The notes under the pieces: generated by a model | Databases searched by the model: none | What the model saw: the letters and a program-made list of their open reading frames with translations, nothing else | What the model was told of the DNA's origin: nothing | Translations under genes and position numbers: made by a program | From: Cherax quadricarinatus | Taxonomy: Eukaryota; Arthropoda; Malacostraca; Decapoda; Parastacidae | Reading direction: 5' to 3' | DNA length: 64,000 nucleotides | Assembly: GCF_038502225.1 (NCBI RefSeq) | Contig: NW_027195260.1 | Span: forward strand, 183,183 to 247,182 | Shown: positions 10,781-20,568 of the stretch, in pieces | Layout: the number at the start of each line of letters is the position of its first letter | Position numbering within the stretch: position 1 is the stretch's first letter

Positions 10781-10894
10781 TATATAGAATATGAGCAGCT
10801 CTCAGCTATCTTGTATGACTTAGTATGAAGTAACAACAACAGTCTTACAAGACACCCAGAACTCACCACGTGGAGGTGGCTGCATAACAGAGTT

Positions 10895-10979
<85 letters not shown>

Positions 10980-11026
10980 CCTTTCCCCTTTTTTCACAGT
11001 TTCAGTCACCTCTTGAAACTTGTAGC

Positions 11027-11410
11027 TCAATGTTTTTTCTTCTTGTTCAGGTTGGCATTTTTTGTTTTTTTCTTTTTCTCATTATTTACAGTGGAATTAT
11101 CTTTATTTTGTTTCTTTTTGGTCTTATTTTTCTTGTTTTTTTTAGGTTCTTCAACAGGAACGTCCTTGGTAGTCAAGTTAGTGGGGGCTTGGTTTGGCTT
11201 GTAATCTGGCTTAAATTCAAGCCATTTAGGGTCAGGGATCTCCTGGTAGATGATCTGTCTTTCTGGTTCTTGTTTAGTGGTGGATTGACAAAGATTATTT
11301 TTCTTTGGAAATCTGAGCCTCTGTGGTGGACGCCGAAGTCGTGGGAATCTCCCGGTAGCCACAACACATCCGCTCTCCTCCTCTCTCAAACCGTTCTCTT
11401 CAAATTTCAT
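11027..11410 (-). CDS. Macrosatellite antisense ORF, U1 copy
   Basis: 127 codons from ATG at 11410 to TGA. I do not recognise the product. Residues 1-35 are charged and Arg/Pro-rich (FPRLRRPPQRLRFPKK), 40-75 are mixed with an IPDPKWLEFKPDY segment, and 85-127 are a Lys/Asn-rich basic tail. The frame, start and stop are kept in seven of eight units, which is notable. However, most differences between subfamilies change the residue, so purifying selection is not evident. The tail ends against a long poly-A (minus strand) tract. U1 alone has Thr in place of Ala at residue 19 or so (GCVVATG). It could be an exon captured from a host gene or chance openness; no splice or promoter evidence is firm. 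Confidence 0.35.
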   Translation of the reverse strand: MKFEENGLREEESGCVVATGRFPRLRRPPQRLRFPKKNNLCQSTTKQEPERQIIYQEIPDPKWLEFKPDYKPNQAPTNLTTKDVPVEEPKKNKKNKTKKKQNKDNSTVNNEKKKKTKNANLNKKKKH

Positions 11411-11635
11411 TTTTGCTTTATACTATAGTGATTTTGTTGAAGTTCACTACATAAGACAACCAGTGAACATATCATAAATTGTATTTCATCACTGACCTCA
11501 TCACTATAATATCAACAAAATAAAAAAATAGTTACCCTCGAATTATGAGCAGTAAGGGTAGTGTTGATAGTTCTGGTGATAGTCATAGGTTTGCTGTTTT
11601 TTTTTGTTTTTGTTTTTTTTTACCCTTTTTCCCTT

Positions 11636-11780
11636 TTTTCACATTCTTTGAGTCCACCATTCCTTGAGACTACAATTCCTTGAGACCACTGTTCCTTGAG
11701 ACCATCGTTCCTTGAGACTACTATTCCTTAAGTACACTGTTCCCTAAGACAACCATTCCACTAAAACCCAGGATGCAACC
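11636..11780. repeat. 16-bp tandem repeats grading into the minisatellite
   Basis: Successive 16-mers: CCATTCCTTGAGACTA, CAATTCCTTGAGACCA, CTGTTCCTTGAGACCA, TCGTTCCTTGAGACTA, CTATTCCTTAAGTACA, CTGTTCCCTAAGACAA, CCATTCCACTAAAACC. The last leads in register into the CACTAACACCC half of the 32-bp minisatellite. The fifth 16-mer contains the TTAA that borders element B1 at 7193-7196. Confidence 0.85.
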
Positions 11781-13645
11781 TATACCATTACACTAACACC
11801 CAGGATGCCACCCACACCAGTCTACTAACACCCAGGATGCCACCCAGACCAGTAAACTAACACACAGGATGTGACCCACACCATTCTACTAACACCAACT
11901 CCAAAGATGCCACCTACACCAGTCTACTAACACCTAGGATATTATCCACAGCAGTCCACTCACACACAGAATGTGACCTACACCAGTCTGCTAACACCCA
12001 GGATGCCACCCACACCAGTCCACTAATTCCCAGGATGCCACCTACATCACCCCACTAACACCTAGTATGCAACCCACACTAGCCCATTAAAAACCAGGAT
12101 GTGAGCCACACCAGTCCACTTACATCCAGGATACCACCCACACTAGTACATTAACCCCCAGGATACCACACATACCAGTTCACTAACACCCAGGATGCCT
12201 CCCACACCAGTCCACTACCACTAAGGATTCCACCCACACCAGTCCACTAACTCCCATATTGTGACCCTTCATCAGCACACAAACAATGATATGACCCTTG
12301 ACCAGCGCACAAACTACCAGGATGTGACCCATGCCTGTCCACTAACTGGGGGTTAGTATGACACCCACACCAGTCCACTAACATACAGGATATAACCCAT
12401 ACCAGTACACTAATACCCAGGATGCCACCTGCACTAGTCTTCTAACACCTAGTATGTGAGTCACCAGTCCAATAACACACAGGATGCCACCCACACCAGT
12501 CTACTTATTCCCAGCATGCCACCGACACGTCAACTCCCAAGTATCTGAAAACATTCACTTGTTCCATACTCCTCTTCCCCAATTTGATATCCAATTTTTC
12601 TTTATCTAAATCATTTGATACCCTCATCACCTTACTCTTTTCTATGTTCACTTTCAACTTTCTACCTTTACACTCAACTTCAAGTGTCCAGGCCCCTCTT
12701 GCTCTCTATTTTGAATTTTTATTCAAACAAGAAATAGAAGATTATCTGTTATGTAGACTACTGCATTATTGTAATAACTGTATAAATAATGTCAACCCAT
12801 TCATGACTGTGTATTAGAATGGTTAGTTGGACACTTATTGGATTGTGACGTCATTTGTTTACTCTTGAAAATCGACAAAAATTGAACATTTTTGCTACTT
12901 TGAGCTCAATTTCAAGGTCCTTTTCATTGTGAAATCAATGAAAATCATCCCTATTTCCGTAGTATATCTTTCATTCTATCAAATAAGACCAAGAAAACGA
13001 TTTCGACGAAAACTGAAGGAATATTGCCCATAAGAAATAATGTGAATCCAGTTAATCTGTTTCAGACACCCAAAAGTATTAACAAAATATACATTTTATA
13101 GAGAATATCTATAGTTTTACATACAGAAAACAATGAGAAATAAATATAAAGGACTATTGAATTGGATAAATGAACATTTAACATCACTTTAATTTTTATA
13201 GACGACTCTTGTTGGCGTATGGAAGACGGTGAGGAGAGGAGAGGGCATATAAGTTATCTCTACCACCATCACTACCACCCTCCAGCCAGACTGACTCAGA
13301 ATGCTCGAGATGTTTTGTATGAGTGTGGGCGGACATGTTCGGTACGGCATACGACTGTCAACTCAATGAAAACCGAGCTGATAAATGAAAACTAGGACAA
13401 AATTTTGACAAAAAAAGTCACATAAAACCAAGTTCGATGAAAACCAGGGCAGACAAAAACCGAGGTTCCGCTGTATATATTCTTTTATGATAGTCAATAT
13501 ATATATAGAATATGAGCAGCTCTCAGCTATCTTGTATGACTTAGTATGAAGTAACAACAACAGTCTTACAAGACACCCAGAACTCACCACGTGGAGGTGG
13601 CTGCATAACAGAGTTCCTTTTTTTTTTTTTTTTTTTTTATTTTTT

Positions 13646-13686
<41 letters not shown>

Positions 13687-14303
13687 CTTTCCCCTTCTTT
13701 CACAGTTTCAGTCACCTCTTGAACCTTGTAGCTCAATGTTTTTTCTTCTTGTTCAGGTTGGCATTTTTTGTTTTTTTTCTTTTTCTCATTATTTACAGTG
13801 GAATTATCTTTATTTTGTTTCTTTTTGGTCTTATTTTTCTTGTTTTTTTTAGGTTCTTCAACAGGAACGTCCTTGGTAGTCAAGTTAGTGGGGGCTTGGT
13901 TTGGCTTGTAATCTGGCTTAAATTCAAGCCATTTAGGGTCAGGGATCTCCTGGTAGATGATCTGTCTTTCTGGTTCTTGTTTAGTGGTGGATTGACAAAG
14001 ATTATTTTTCTTTGGAAATCTGAGCCTCTGTGGTGGACGCCGAAGTCGTGGGAATCTCCCGGCGGCCACAACACATCCGCTCTCCTCCTCTCTCAAACCG
14101 TTCTCTTCAAATTTCATTTTTGCTTTATACTATAGTGATTTTGTTGAAGTTCACTACATAAGACAACCAGTGAACATATCATAAATTGTATTTCATCACT
14201 GACCTCATCACTATAATATCAACAAAATAAAAAAATAGTTACCCTCGAATTATGAGCAGTAAGGGTAGTGTTGATAGTTCTGGTGAGAGTCATAGGTTTG
14301 CTG

Positions 14304-14336
<33 letters not shown>

Positions 14337-14438
14337 TCCCTTTTTTCACATTCTTTGAGTACACCATTCCTTGAGACTACAATTCCTTGAGACCACTGTT
14401 CCTTGAGACCATCGTTCCTTGAGACTACTATTCCTTAA
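11732..14438. repeat. Macrosatellite unit U2
   Basis: 2707 bp, with no insertion at the TA site near 13500 (empty site GTCAATATATATATAGAATA). Minisatellite 11732-12530, TE-derived block to 13512, poly-T 13618-13682 with two interruptions, ORF 13584-14117 on the minus strand. Nearly identical to U1 and U3. Confidence 0.95.
13584..14117 (-). CDS. Macrosatellite antisense ORF, U2 long form
   Basis: 177 codons. A one-base longer T run near 13770 keeps the frame open past the usual stop. The tail therefore continues with KVQEVTETVKEGERG and then a poly-Lys stretch from the homopolymer tract, ending at a stop near the CAGCCACCTCC block. The first ~100 residues equal the U1 and U3 copies. This is the longest version and may be nearest the ancestral frame, or a chance slip. 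Function unknown; see the U1 entry for domain-like features. Confidence 0.35.
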
Positions 14439-16322
14439 GTACACTGTTCCCTAAGACAACCATTCCACTAAAACCCAGGATGCAACCTATACCATTACAC
14501 TAACACCCAGGATGCCACCCACACCAGTCTACTAACACCCAGGATGCCACCCAGACCAGTACACTAACACACAGGATGTGACCCACACCATTCTACTAAC
14601 ACCAACTCCAAAGATGCCACCTACACCAGTCTACTAACACCTAGGATATTATCCACAGCAGTCCACTCACACACAGAATGTGACCTACACCAGTCTGCTA
14701 ACACCCAGGATGCCACCCACACCAGTCCACTAATTCCCAGGATGCCACCTACATCACCCCACTAACACCTAGTATGCAACCCACACTAGCCCATTAAAAA
14801 CCAGGATGTGAGCCACACCAGTCCACTTACATCCAGGATACCACCCACACTAGTACATTAACCCCCAGGATACCACACATACCAGTTCACTAACACCCAG
14901 GATGCCTCCCACACCAGTCCACTACCACTAAGGATTCCACCCACACCAGTCCACTAACTCCCATATTGTGACCCTTCATCAGCACACAAACAATGATATG
15001 ACCCTTCACCAGCGCACAAACTACCAGGATGTGACCCATGCCTGTCCACTAACTGGGGGTTAGTATGACACCCACACCAGTCCACTAACATACAGGATAT
15101 AACCCATACCAGTACACTAATACCCAGGATGCCACCCGCACTAGTCTTCTAACACCTAGTATGTGAGTCACCAGTCCAATAACACACAGGATGCCACCCA
15201 CACCAGTCTACTTATTCCCAGCATGCCACCGACACGTCAACTCCCAAGTATCTGAAAACATTCACTTGTTCCATACTCCTCTTCCCCAATTTGATATCCA
15301 ATTTTTCTTTATCTAAATCATTTGATACCCTCATCACCTTACTCTTTTCTATGTTCACTTTCAACTTTCTACCTTTACACTCAACTTCACATGTCCAGGC
15401 CCCTCTTGCTTTCTATTTTGAATTTTTATTCAAACAAGAAATAGAAGATTATCTGTTATGTAGACTACTGCATTATTGTAATAACTGTATAAATAATGTC
15501 AACCCATTCATGACTGTGTATTAGAATGGTTAGTTGGACACTTATTGGATGGTGATGTCATTTGTTTACTCTTGAAAATCGACAAAAATTGAACATTTTT
15601 GCTACTTTGAGCTCAATTTCAAGGTCCTTTTCATTGTGAAATCAATGAAAATCATCCCTATTTCCGTAGTATATCTTTCATTCTATCAAATAAGACCAAG
15701 AAAATGATTTCGACGAAAACTGAAGGAATATTGCCCATAAGAAATAATGTGAATCCAGTTAATCTGTTTCAGACACCCAAAAGTATTAACAAAATATACA
15801 TTTTATAGAGAATATCTATAGTTTTACATACAGAAAACAATGAGAAATAAATATTAAGGACTATTGAATTGGATAAATGAACATTTAACATCACTTTAAT
15901 TTTTATAGACGACTCTTGTTGGCATATGGAAGACGGTGAGGAGAGGAGAGGGCATATAAGTTATCTCTACCACCATCACTACCACCCTCCAGCCAGACTG
16001 ACTCAGAATGCTCGAGATGCTTTGTATGAGTGTGGGCGGACATGTTCGGTACGGCATACGACTGTCAACTCAATGAAAACCGAGCTGATAAATGAAAACT
16101 AGGACAAAATTTTGACAAAAAAAGTCACATAAAACCAAGTTCGATGAAAACCAGGGCAGACAAAAACCGAGGTTCCGCTGTATATATTCTTTTATGATAG
16201 TCAATATATATATAGAATATGAGCAGCTCTCAGCTATCTTGTATGACTTAGTATGAAGTAACAACAACAGTCTTACAAGACACCCAGAACTCACCACGTG
16301 GAGGTGGCTGCATGACAGCGTT

Positions 16323-16364
<42 letters not shown>

Positions 16365-17113
16365 CCCCTTTCCCCTTCTTTCACAGTTTCAGTCACCTCT
16401 TGAACCTTGTAGCTCAATGTTTTTTCTTCTTGTTCAGGTTGGCATTTTTTGTTTTTTTCTTTTTCTCATTATTTACAGTGGAATTATCTTTATTTTGTTT
16501 CTTTTTGGTCTTATTTTTCTTGTTTTTTTTAGGTTCTTCAACAGGAACGTCCTTGGTAGTCAAGTTAGTGGGGGCTTGGTTTGGCTTGTAATCTGGCTTA
16601 AATTCAAGCCATTTAGGGTCAGGGATCTCCTGGTAGATGATCTGTCTTTCTGGTTCTTGTTTAGTGGTGGATTGACAAAGATTATTTTTCTTTGGAAATC
16701 TGAGCCTCTGTGGTGGACGCCGAAGTCGTGGGAATCTCCCGGCGGCCACAACACATCCGCTCTCCTCCTCTCTCAAACCGTTCTCTTCAAATTTCATTTT
16801 TGCTTTATACTATAGTGATTTTGTTGAAGTTCACTACATAAGACAACCAGTGAACATATCATAAATTGTATTTCATCACTGACCTCATCACTATAATATC
16901 AACAAAATAAAAAAATAGTTACCCTCGAATTATGAGCAGTAAGGGTAGTGTTGATAGTTCTGGTGATAGTCATAGGTTTGCTGTTTTTTTTTGTTTTTGT
17001 TTATTTTTACCCTTTTTCCCTTTTTTCACATTCTTTGAGTCCACCATTCCTTGAGACTACAATTCCTTGAGACCACTGTTCCTTGAGACCATCGTTCCTT
17101 GAGACTACTATTC
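14439..17113. repeat. Macrosatellite unit U3 (cut by LINE at its end)
   Basis: 2675 bp, empty TA site near 16205, minisatellite 14439-15237, poly-T 16325-16364 (40 T, the shortest of the array). The 16-mer series stops at CTATTC, and the LINE starts at 17114. The unit belongs with U1 and U2 by shared variants (CCTTCATCAGCACACAAACAATG). Confidence 0.95.
16414..16797 (-). CDS. Macrosatellite antisense ORF, U3 copy
   Basis: 127 codons, identical in arrangement to the U1 copy but with Ala instead of Thr in the GCVVAAGRF segment, as in all later units. Unrecognised product with a Lys/Asn-rich basic C-terminal third. After the stop the strand continues in another frame into KVQEVTETVKEGERG-like sequence and the poly-A tract. 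Confidence 0.35.
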   Translation of the reverse strand: MKFEENGLREEESGCVVAAGRFPRLRRPPQRLRFPKKNNLCQSTTKQEPERQIIYQEIPDPKWLEFKPDYKPNQAPTNLTTKDVPVEEPKKNKKNKTKKKQNKDNSTVNNEKKKKTKNANLNKKKKH

Positions 17114-17245
17114 AGTGTTCGCATCGCTATTGGGCCGTGCGGACGTGCTGCGCAGTAGCTCCTGATTGAGTTGGCTTTTGCGCAGTGTTGACGTGTACTT
17201 GGCTCTGTGAAGACCTGTTTGCGCGCTCTCTAGAATTGAAGCAAG
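17114..17245 (+). promoter_or_regulatory. LINE 5' leader with presumed internal promoter
   Basis: 132 bp, clearly richer in GC and CpG than its surroundings (GGGCCGTGCGGACGTGCTGC). It lies between the array junction and the ORF1 ATG. Full-length LINEs carry an internal promoter in this position; no specific motif can be assigned here, so the promoter role is by position only. Confidence 0.4.
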
Positions 17246-18082
17246 ATGCCCTCCATCGAGCAACTTTACCAACAGCTTAAGGAAGAATTGAGGTTGGCGA
17301 ATATGGAAATTCGGCGACTGACCGAGGAAAACAAGAAGATTCGTAGCAGTCCTCCTGTTTTGAGTCCTCAGGTTAAGAAGGGAAACTGGTCAGTGGCTGG
17401 ACAGCAGGGAAAGAAGTTGACGATCAAGAAGATGAATGGAAAGGTAGAAACGATGAAGAAGAAAGAGACTGCCGTGGAAACTGTTGTGGAAACATCCAAT
17501 ACATTCTTAGTGCTACCCGACGAATGTGAGTCGACTACTGGGAACGAGACGACGAAAGACATTAAGGAAGGTAAGAATATTGTTGTTGTTGGGGATAGCC
17601 AAGTTAGGTATATGGATAGGGCGTTCTGCTTGAAGGACAGGAGTAGGAGACAGAGAGTTTGCTTTCCTGGGGCTGGGATGGAGGATATTGTTAGTCGTCT
17701 GGATGACATCATGAAAGGTAATGGGAGCAATCCTATTATCTGTCTCAGTGCTGGAGGCAACGATGTTGGCAGACGTAGGAGTGAGGACCTGATTAGCAGG
17801 TATAGGTCAGCAATAGAAATAATTAGAAGTAAGGGTGGGAACCCTCTCATATGTGGTATTTTGCCAAGGAGGGGAGTTGGAAATGAATGGTTGTCCAGGG
17901 CAATTGGTGTCAATTGCTGGCTGGACAAATACTGTAAGGAAAATGCAGTAACATTCATTGACAACTGGGACCTCTTCTATGGCAGAAATGACATGTTTGC
18001 TAGGGATGGGGTTCACTTATCTAGGTGTGGGGTGGGAGCACTGGCAACTGCAGTGGAGGGAGCAGTTAGGACTTTAAACTAG
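17246..18082 (+). CDS. LINE ORF1 protein with coiled coil and SGNH esterase
   Basis: 278 codons, ATG after AAGCAAG, stop TAG. Residues 4-33 form a short leucine-rich coiled-coil candidate (EQLYQQLKEELRLANMEIRR). Residues 40-75 are basic and 76-110 acidic. Residues 111-275 fit the SGNH/GDSL hydrolase fold: block I GDSQVR with Ser118, block III GGNDV with Asn172, block V DGVHLS with Asp254 and His257. All catalytic positions are present. In CR1-clade elements this ORF1 esterase is known; its role in retrotransposition is not settled (membrane or lipid contact has been proposed). The frame is fully open, implying a young insertion. It should not be annotated as a host esterase. Confidence 0.9.
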   Translation: MPSIEQLYQQLKEELRLANMEIRRLTEENKKIRSSPPVLSPQVKKGNWSVAGQQGKKLTIKKMNGKVETMKKKETAVETVVETSNTFLVLPDECESTTGNETTKDIKEGKNIVVVGDSQVRYMDRAFCLKDRSRRQRVCFPGAGMEDIVSRLDDIMKGNGSNPIICLSAGGNDVGRRRSEDLISRYRSAIEIIRSKGGNPLICGILPRRGVGNEWLSRAIGVNCWLDKYCKENAVTFIDNWDLFYGRNDMFARDGVHLSRCGVGALATAVEGAVRTLN

Positions 18083-18096
18083 GAATAGTTAGTGGT

Positions 18097-20568
18097 ATGG
18101 GTTTTGGCAGGAAAGCAGTGAAGTCCCAGTGTAGTAATATTACGAGTTCTAGGGGAACTAGTAATAATAAGAACGAGATAGATATTGAAAAGCCAGGGAC
18201 CTTGGGTGATAAGGACAGTAATAGGTTTAGTAGAAAAATAGAAATGAGCAGGAAGGGTAAAGAGAAAGGAGAGTCTTTCAATGTTTATTATGCTAATTGC
18301 CGTAGTGCTAGGAATAAGATGGACGAGTTGAGATTAGTTGCTAGTGTAGGTAACATTGATGTATTTGCCTTAACTGAGACGTGGTTTAATTCAAAAAGTC
18401 GGGACATGCCTGCGGAATGTCATATTCAGGGTTTTAAATTGTTCCAAGAAGATAGAAGTATTGGGAGGGGGGGTGGGGTGGCATTGTATGTCCGAGATCG
18501 CTTGAACTGTTGCATAAAAACGGGTATTAAGTCTGAAGTAACACATACAGAGTCTGTTTGGATAGAATTTTCAGAGGGGCATGAAAAACTGATTTTAGGA
18601 GTGATATACCGTCCCCCAAACTTAGATAGGGACCAAGGGAAACTACTATGGGAGGAAATTGTTAAGGCCACAAGGCACGATAATGTAGTAATTCTAGGAG
18701 ACTTTAACTTTAGTCATGTTGATTGGAATTTCTTGACTGGGAATTTAGAATCATACGACTTCTTAGAAGTATTTCAGGATTGTTTTTTGAAGCAGTTTGT
18801 GACAGAACCTACAAGGGGAAATAACCTGCTTGACTTAGTTATGGCAAACAATGAATCCCTTGTTAATAATTTAGAAATTTCAGAGGAACTGGGTGCTAGC
18901 GACCACAAATCAATTACATTTAGCATTGAATGGAAGTACGTTAGTAGCGATAACTCAGTAACAGTCCCAGATTTTCGCTTAGCAGATTACGATGGGCTTA
19001 GAGAACACTTATCATCTGTTGACTGGGGTAACGAAGAGAGCTATCAATATGACAGTTTTCTGAACACTATACATGCTGCTCAAAGAGCGTTTATCCCATA
19101 TAAAGAAATTAGATCAAATAGAAATGACCCAAAATGGATGAATAATAGGCTCAAATATCTACTAGGGCAAAAGAAAGGAATTTATAGGCGTATCAAAAGA
19201 GGTGAGGGTCATCTTATGAATCAGTATATTGACATTAAGAGGGACATTAAAAAGGGGATAAGAAAAGCTAAAAGGGACTATGAAATTAAAGTTGCTAGGG
19301 ATTCTAAAACTAACCCAAAAAGTTTTTTCCAGGTCTATAGAACAAAAGTTAGAGATAAGATAGGTCCCCTTAAAAATAACTATGGGCACCTTACTGACAA
19401 AGAGAATGAAATGTGCTTGATTTTAAATAATTATTTTCTCTCAGTTTTTACACAGGAAGACACTAACAATATTCCAGTAATTAATTTTTACAGTGGGCTA
19501 GAAGAAGATAAATTATGTAACATCACAGTCACTAGTGAGATGGTTGTGAGGCAGATAGACAGACTGAAGCAAAATAAGTCGCCAGGTCCTGATGAGGTTT
19601 TTTCAAGGGTTCTTAAGGAATGCAAAATGGAACTCTGTGAACCATTAACTAATATTTTTAATTTATCTCTTCAAACAGGTGTAGTGTCTGATATGTGGAA
19701 GATGGCTAATGTAACTCCTATTTTTAAAACAGGGGACAAGTCGTTACCGTCAAATTACCGCCCAATAAGCCTGACCTCAATTGTAGGCAAATTACTAGAG
19801 TCAATTATAGCTGAGATTATAAGAAGCCATCTCGATAAGCATAGCTTGATTAATGATACTCAGCATGGATTCACAAGAGGCCGGTCTTGTCTAACTAATT
19901 TATTAACTTTCTTCAGTAAAGCTTTTGAGGCTGTTGACCACAATAAAGAATTTGATATTATTTACTTAGATTTTAGTAAGGCTTTTGATAGAGTTCCGCA
20001 CCATAGACTGTTAAAGAAAGTGGCAGCTCATGGCATTGGGGGAAAAGTGCTCTCGTGGATCGAGTCATGGCTCACTGACAGGAAGCAGAGAGTGTCCATA
20101 AATGGGGTTAAATCCGAGTGGGGATCTGTAACAAGTGGCGTTCCACAGGGATCAGTCTTGGGCCCGTTGTTGTTTATAATATATATCAATGATCTTGATG
20201 AGGGAATTACTAGTGATATGAGCAAATTCGCCGATGACACAAAGATAGGTAGGATAATTGATTCAAACGTAGATGTTAGGGAACTTCAGGAGGATTTAAA
20301 CAAACTCTATTCTTGGTCAGAAAAGTGGCAGATGCAGTTCAATGTAGATAAATGCAAGGTTCTGAGGCTTGGGAGTGCCCATAACACTAGTACTTATAAA
20401 TTAAATGATGTAGAACTTAGCCATACAGATTGCGAAAAGGACTTGGGGGTTATGGTGAGCAGCAACCTTAAACCAAGACAGCAATGCCTAAGCGTACGTA
20501 ATAAGGCAAATAGATTACTGGGATTTATATCAAGAGTACACTGTTCCCTAAGACAACCATTCCACTAA
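18097..20568 (+). CDS. LINE ORF2 endonuclease-reverse transcriptase, 3' truncated
   Basis: 823 codons. Residues 62-280 are an APE-type endonuclease: YANCRS with Asn67, LTETW with Glu94, GDFNFSHVDW with Asp202 and Asn204, SDHKS with Asp269 and His270. A linker rich in Lys/Arg (about 345-400) follows. The reverse transcriptase spans about 490-770, with NYRPISLTS, DFSKAFDRVPH, SGVPQGSVLGPLLF and the catalytic FADD at about 710-713. The LINE sequence stops after GFISR; the last ~11 codons and the stop come from array sequence. The thumb and C-terminal region seen in the copy at 43580-44110 are missing, so the enzyme is probably not competent, although endonuclease and RT core are unbroken. Confidence 0.9.
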   Translation: MGFGRKAVKSQCSNITSSRGTSNNKNEIDIEKPGTLGDKDSNRFSRKIEMSRKGKEKGESFNVYYANCRSARNKMDELRLVASVGNIDVFALTETWFNSKSRDMPAECHIQGFKLFQEDRSIGRGGGVALYVRDRLNCCIKTGIKSEVTHTESVWIEFSEGHEKLILGVIYRPPNLDRDQGKLLWEEIVKATRHDNVVILGDFNFSHVDWNFLTGNLESYDFLEVFQDCFLKQFVTEPTRGNNLLDLVMANNESLVNNLEISEELGASDHKSITFSIEWKYVSSDNSVTVPDFRLADYDGLREHLSSVDWGNEESYQYDSFLNTIHAAQRAFIPYKEIRSNRNDPKWMNNRLKYLLGQKKGIYRRIKRGEGHLMNQYIDIKRDIKKGIRKAKRDYEIKVARDSKTNPKSFFQVYRTKVRDKIGPLKNNYGHLTDKENEMCLILNNYFLSVFTQEDTNNIPVINFYSGLEEDKLCNITVTSEMVVRQIDRLKQNKSPGPDEVFSRVLKECKMELCEPLTNIFNLSLQTGVVSDMWKMANVTPIFKTGDKSLPSNYRPISLTSIVGKLLESIIAEIIRSHLDKHSLINDTQHGFTRGRSCLTNLLTFFSKAFEAVDHNKEFDIIYLDFSKAFDRVPHHRLLKKVAAHGIGGKVLSWIESWLTDRKQRVSINGVKSEWGSVTSGVPQGSVLGPLLFIIYINDLDEGITSDMSKFADDTKIGRIIDSNVDVRELQEDLNKLYSWSEKWQMQFNVDKCKVLRLGSAHNTSTYKLNDVELSHTDCEKDLGVMVSSNLKPRQQCLSVRNKANRLLGFISRVHCSLRQPFH

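Larger units (their letters stand above)
7197..11731. repeat. Macrosatellite unit U1 (with element C insert)
   Basis: First good-quality unit of the array. It is 4535 bp long, or about 2.69 kb without the element at 8937-10780. It consists of a minisatellite (7197-7980), a TE-derived block (7981-8936), a block with poly-T (10783-10975, 79 T at 10897-10975), an antisense ORF (11027-11410), a spacer, and 16-mer repeats running into the next unit. It begins directly after the TTAA of B1. Sequence variants place it with U2 and U3. Confidence 0.95.
17114..20535 (+). mobile_element. CR1-like LINE, 5' complete, 3' truncated
   Basis: Non-LTR retrotransposon with a 132-bp GC-rich 5' leader, ORF1 (17246-18082) and ORF2 (18097-20568) in different frames separated by 14 bp. 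ORF1 has an SGNH esterase domain, a known feature of CR1-clade LINEs. It lacks the RT thumb/C-terminal region, 3' UTR and tail, which the related copy at 41160-44287 retains. No target-site duplication is visible: left flank CTATTC, right flank GTACACTG, with only ~5 bp (CTTAA) of the unit missing. LINE copies normally lose the 5' end, so the 3' loss is odd and suggests later deletion or recombination. Confidence 0.9.

Noticed and set aside
11030..11428. 132-codon plus-strand hydrophobic frame in each unit
   Set aside because: It is the complement of the Lys/Asn-rich tail; Phe/Leu/Ile runs come from T-rich homopolymers and interruptions vary between units.
17246..18082. Host GDSL/SGNH esterase gene
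   Set aside because: It lies 14 bp before a LINE ORF2 and has the coiled-coil plus esterase layout of CR1 ORF1.
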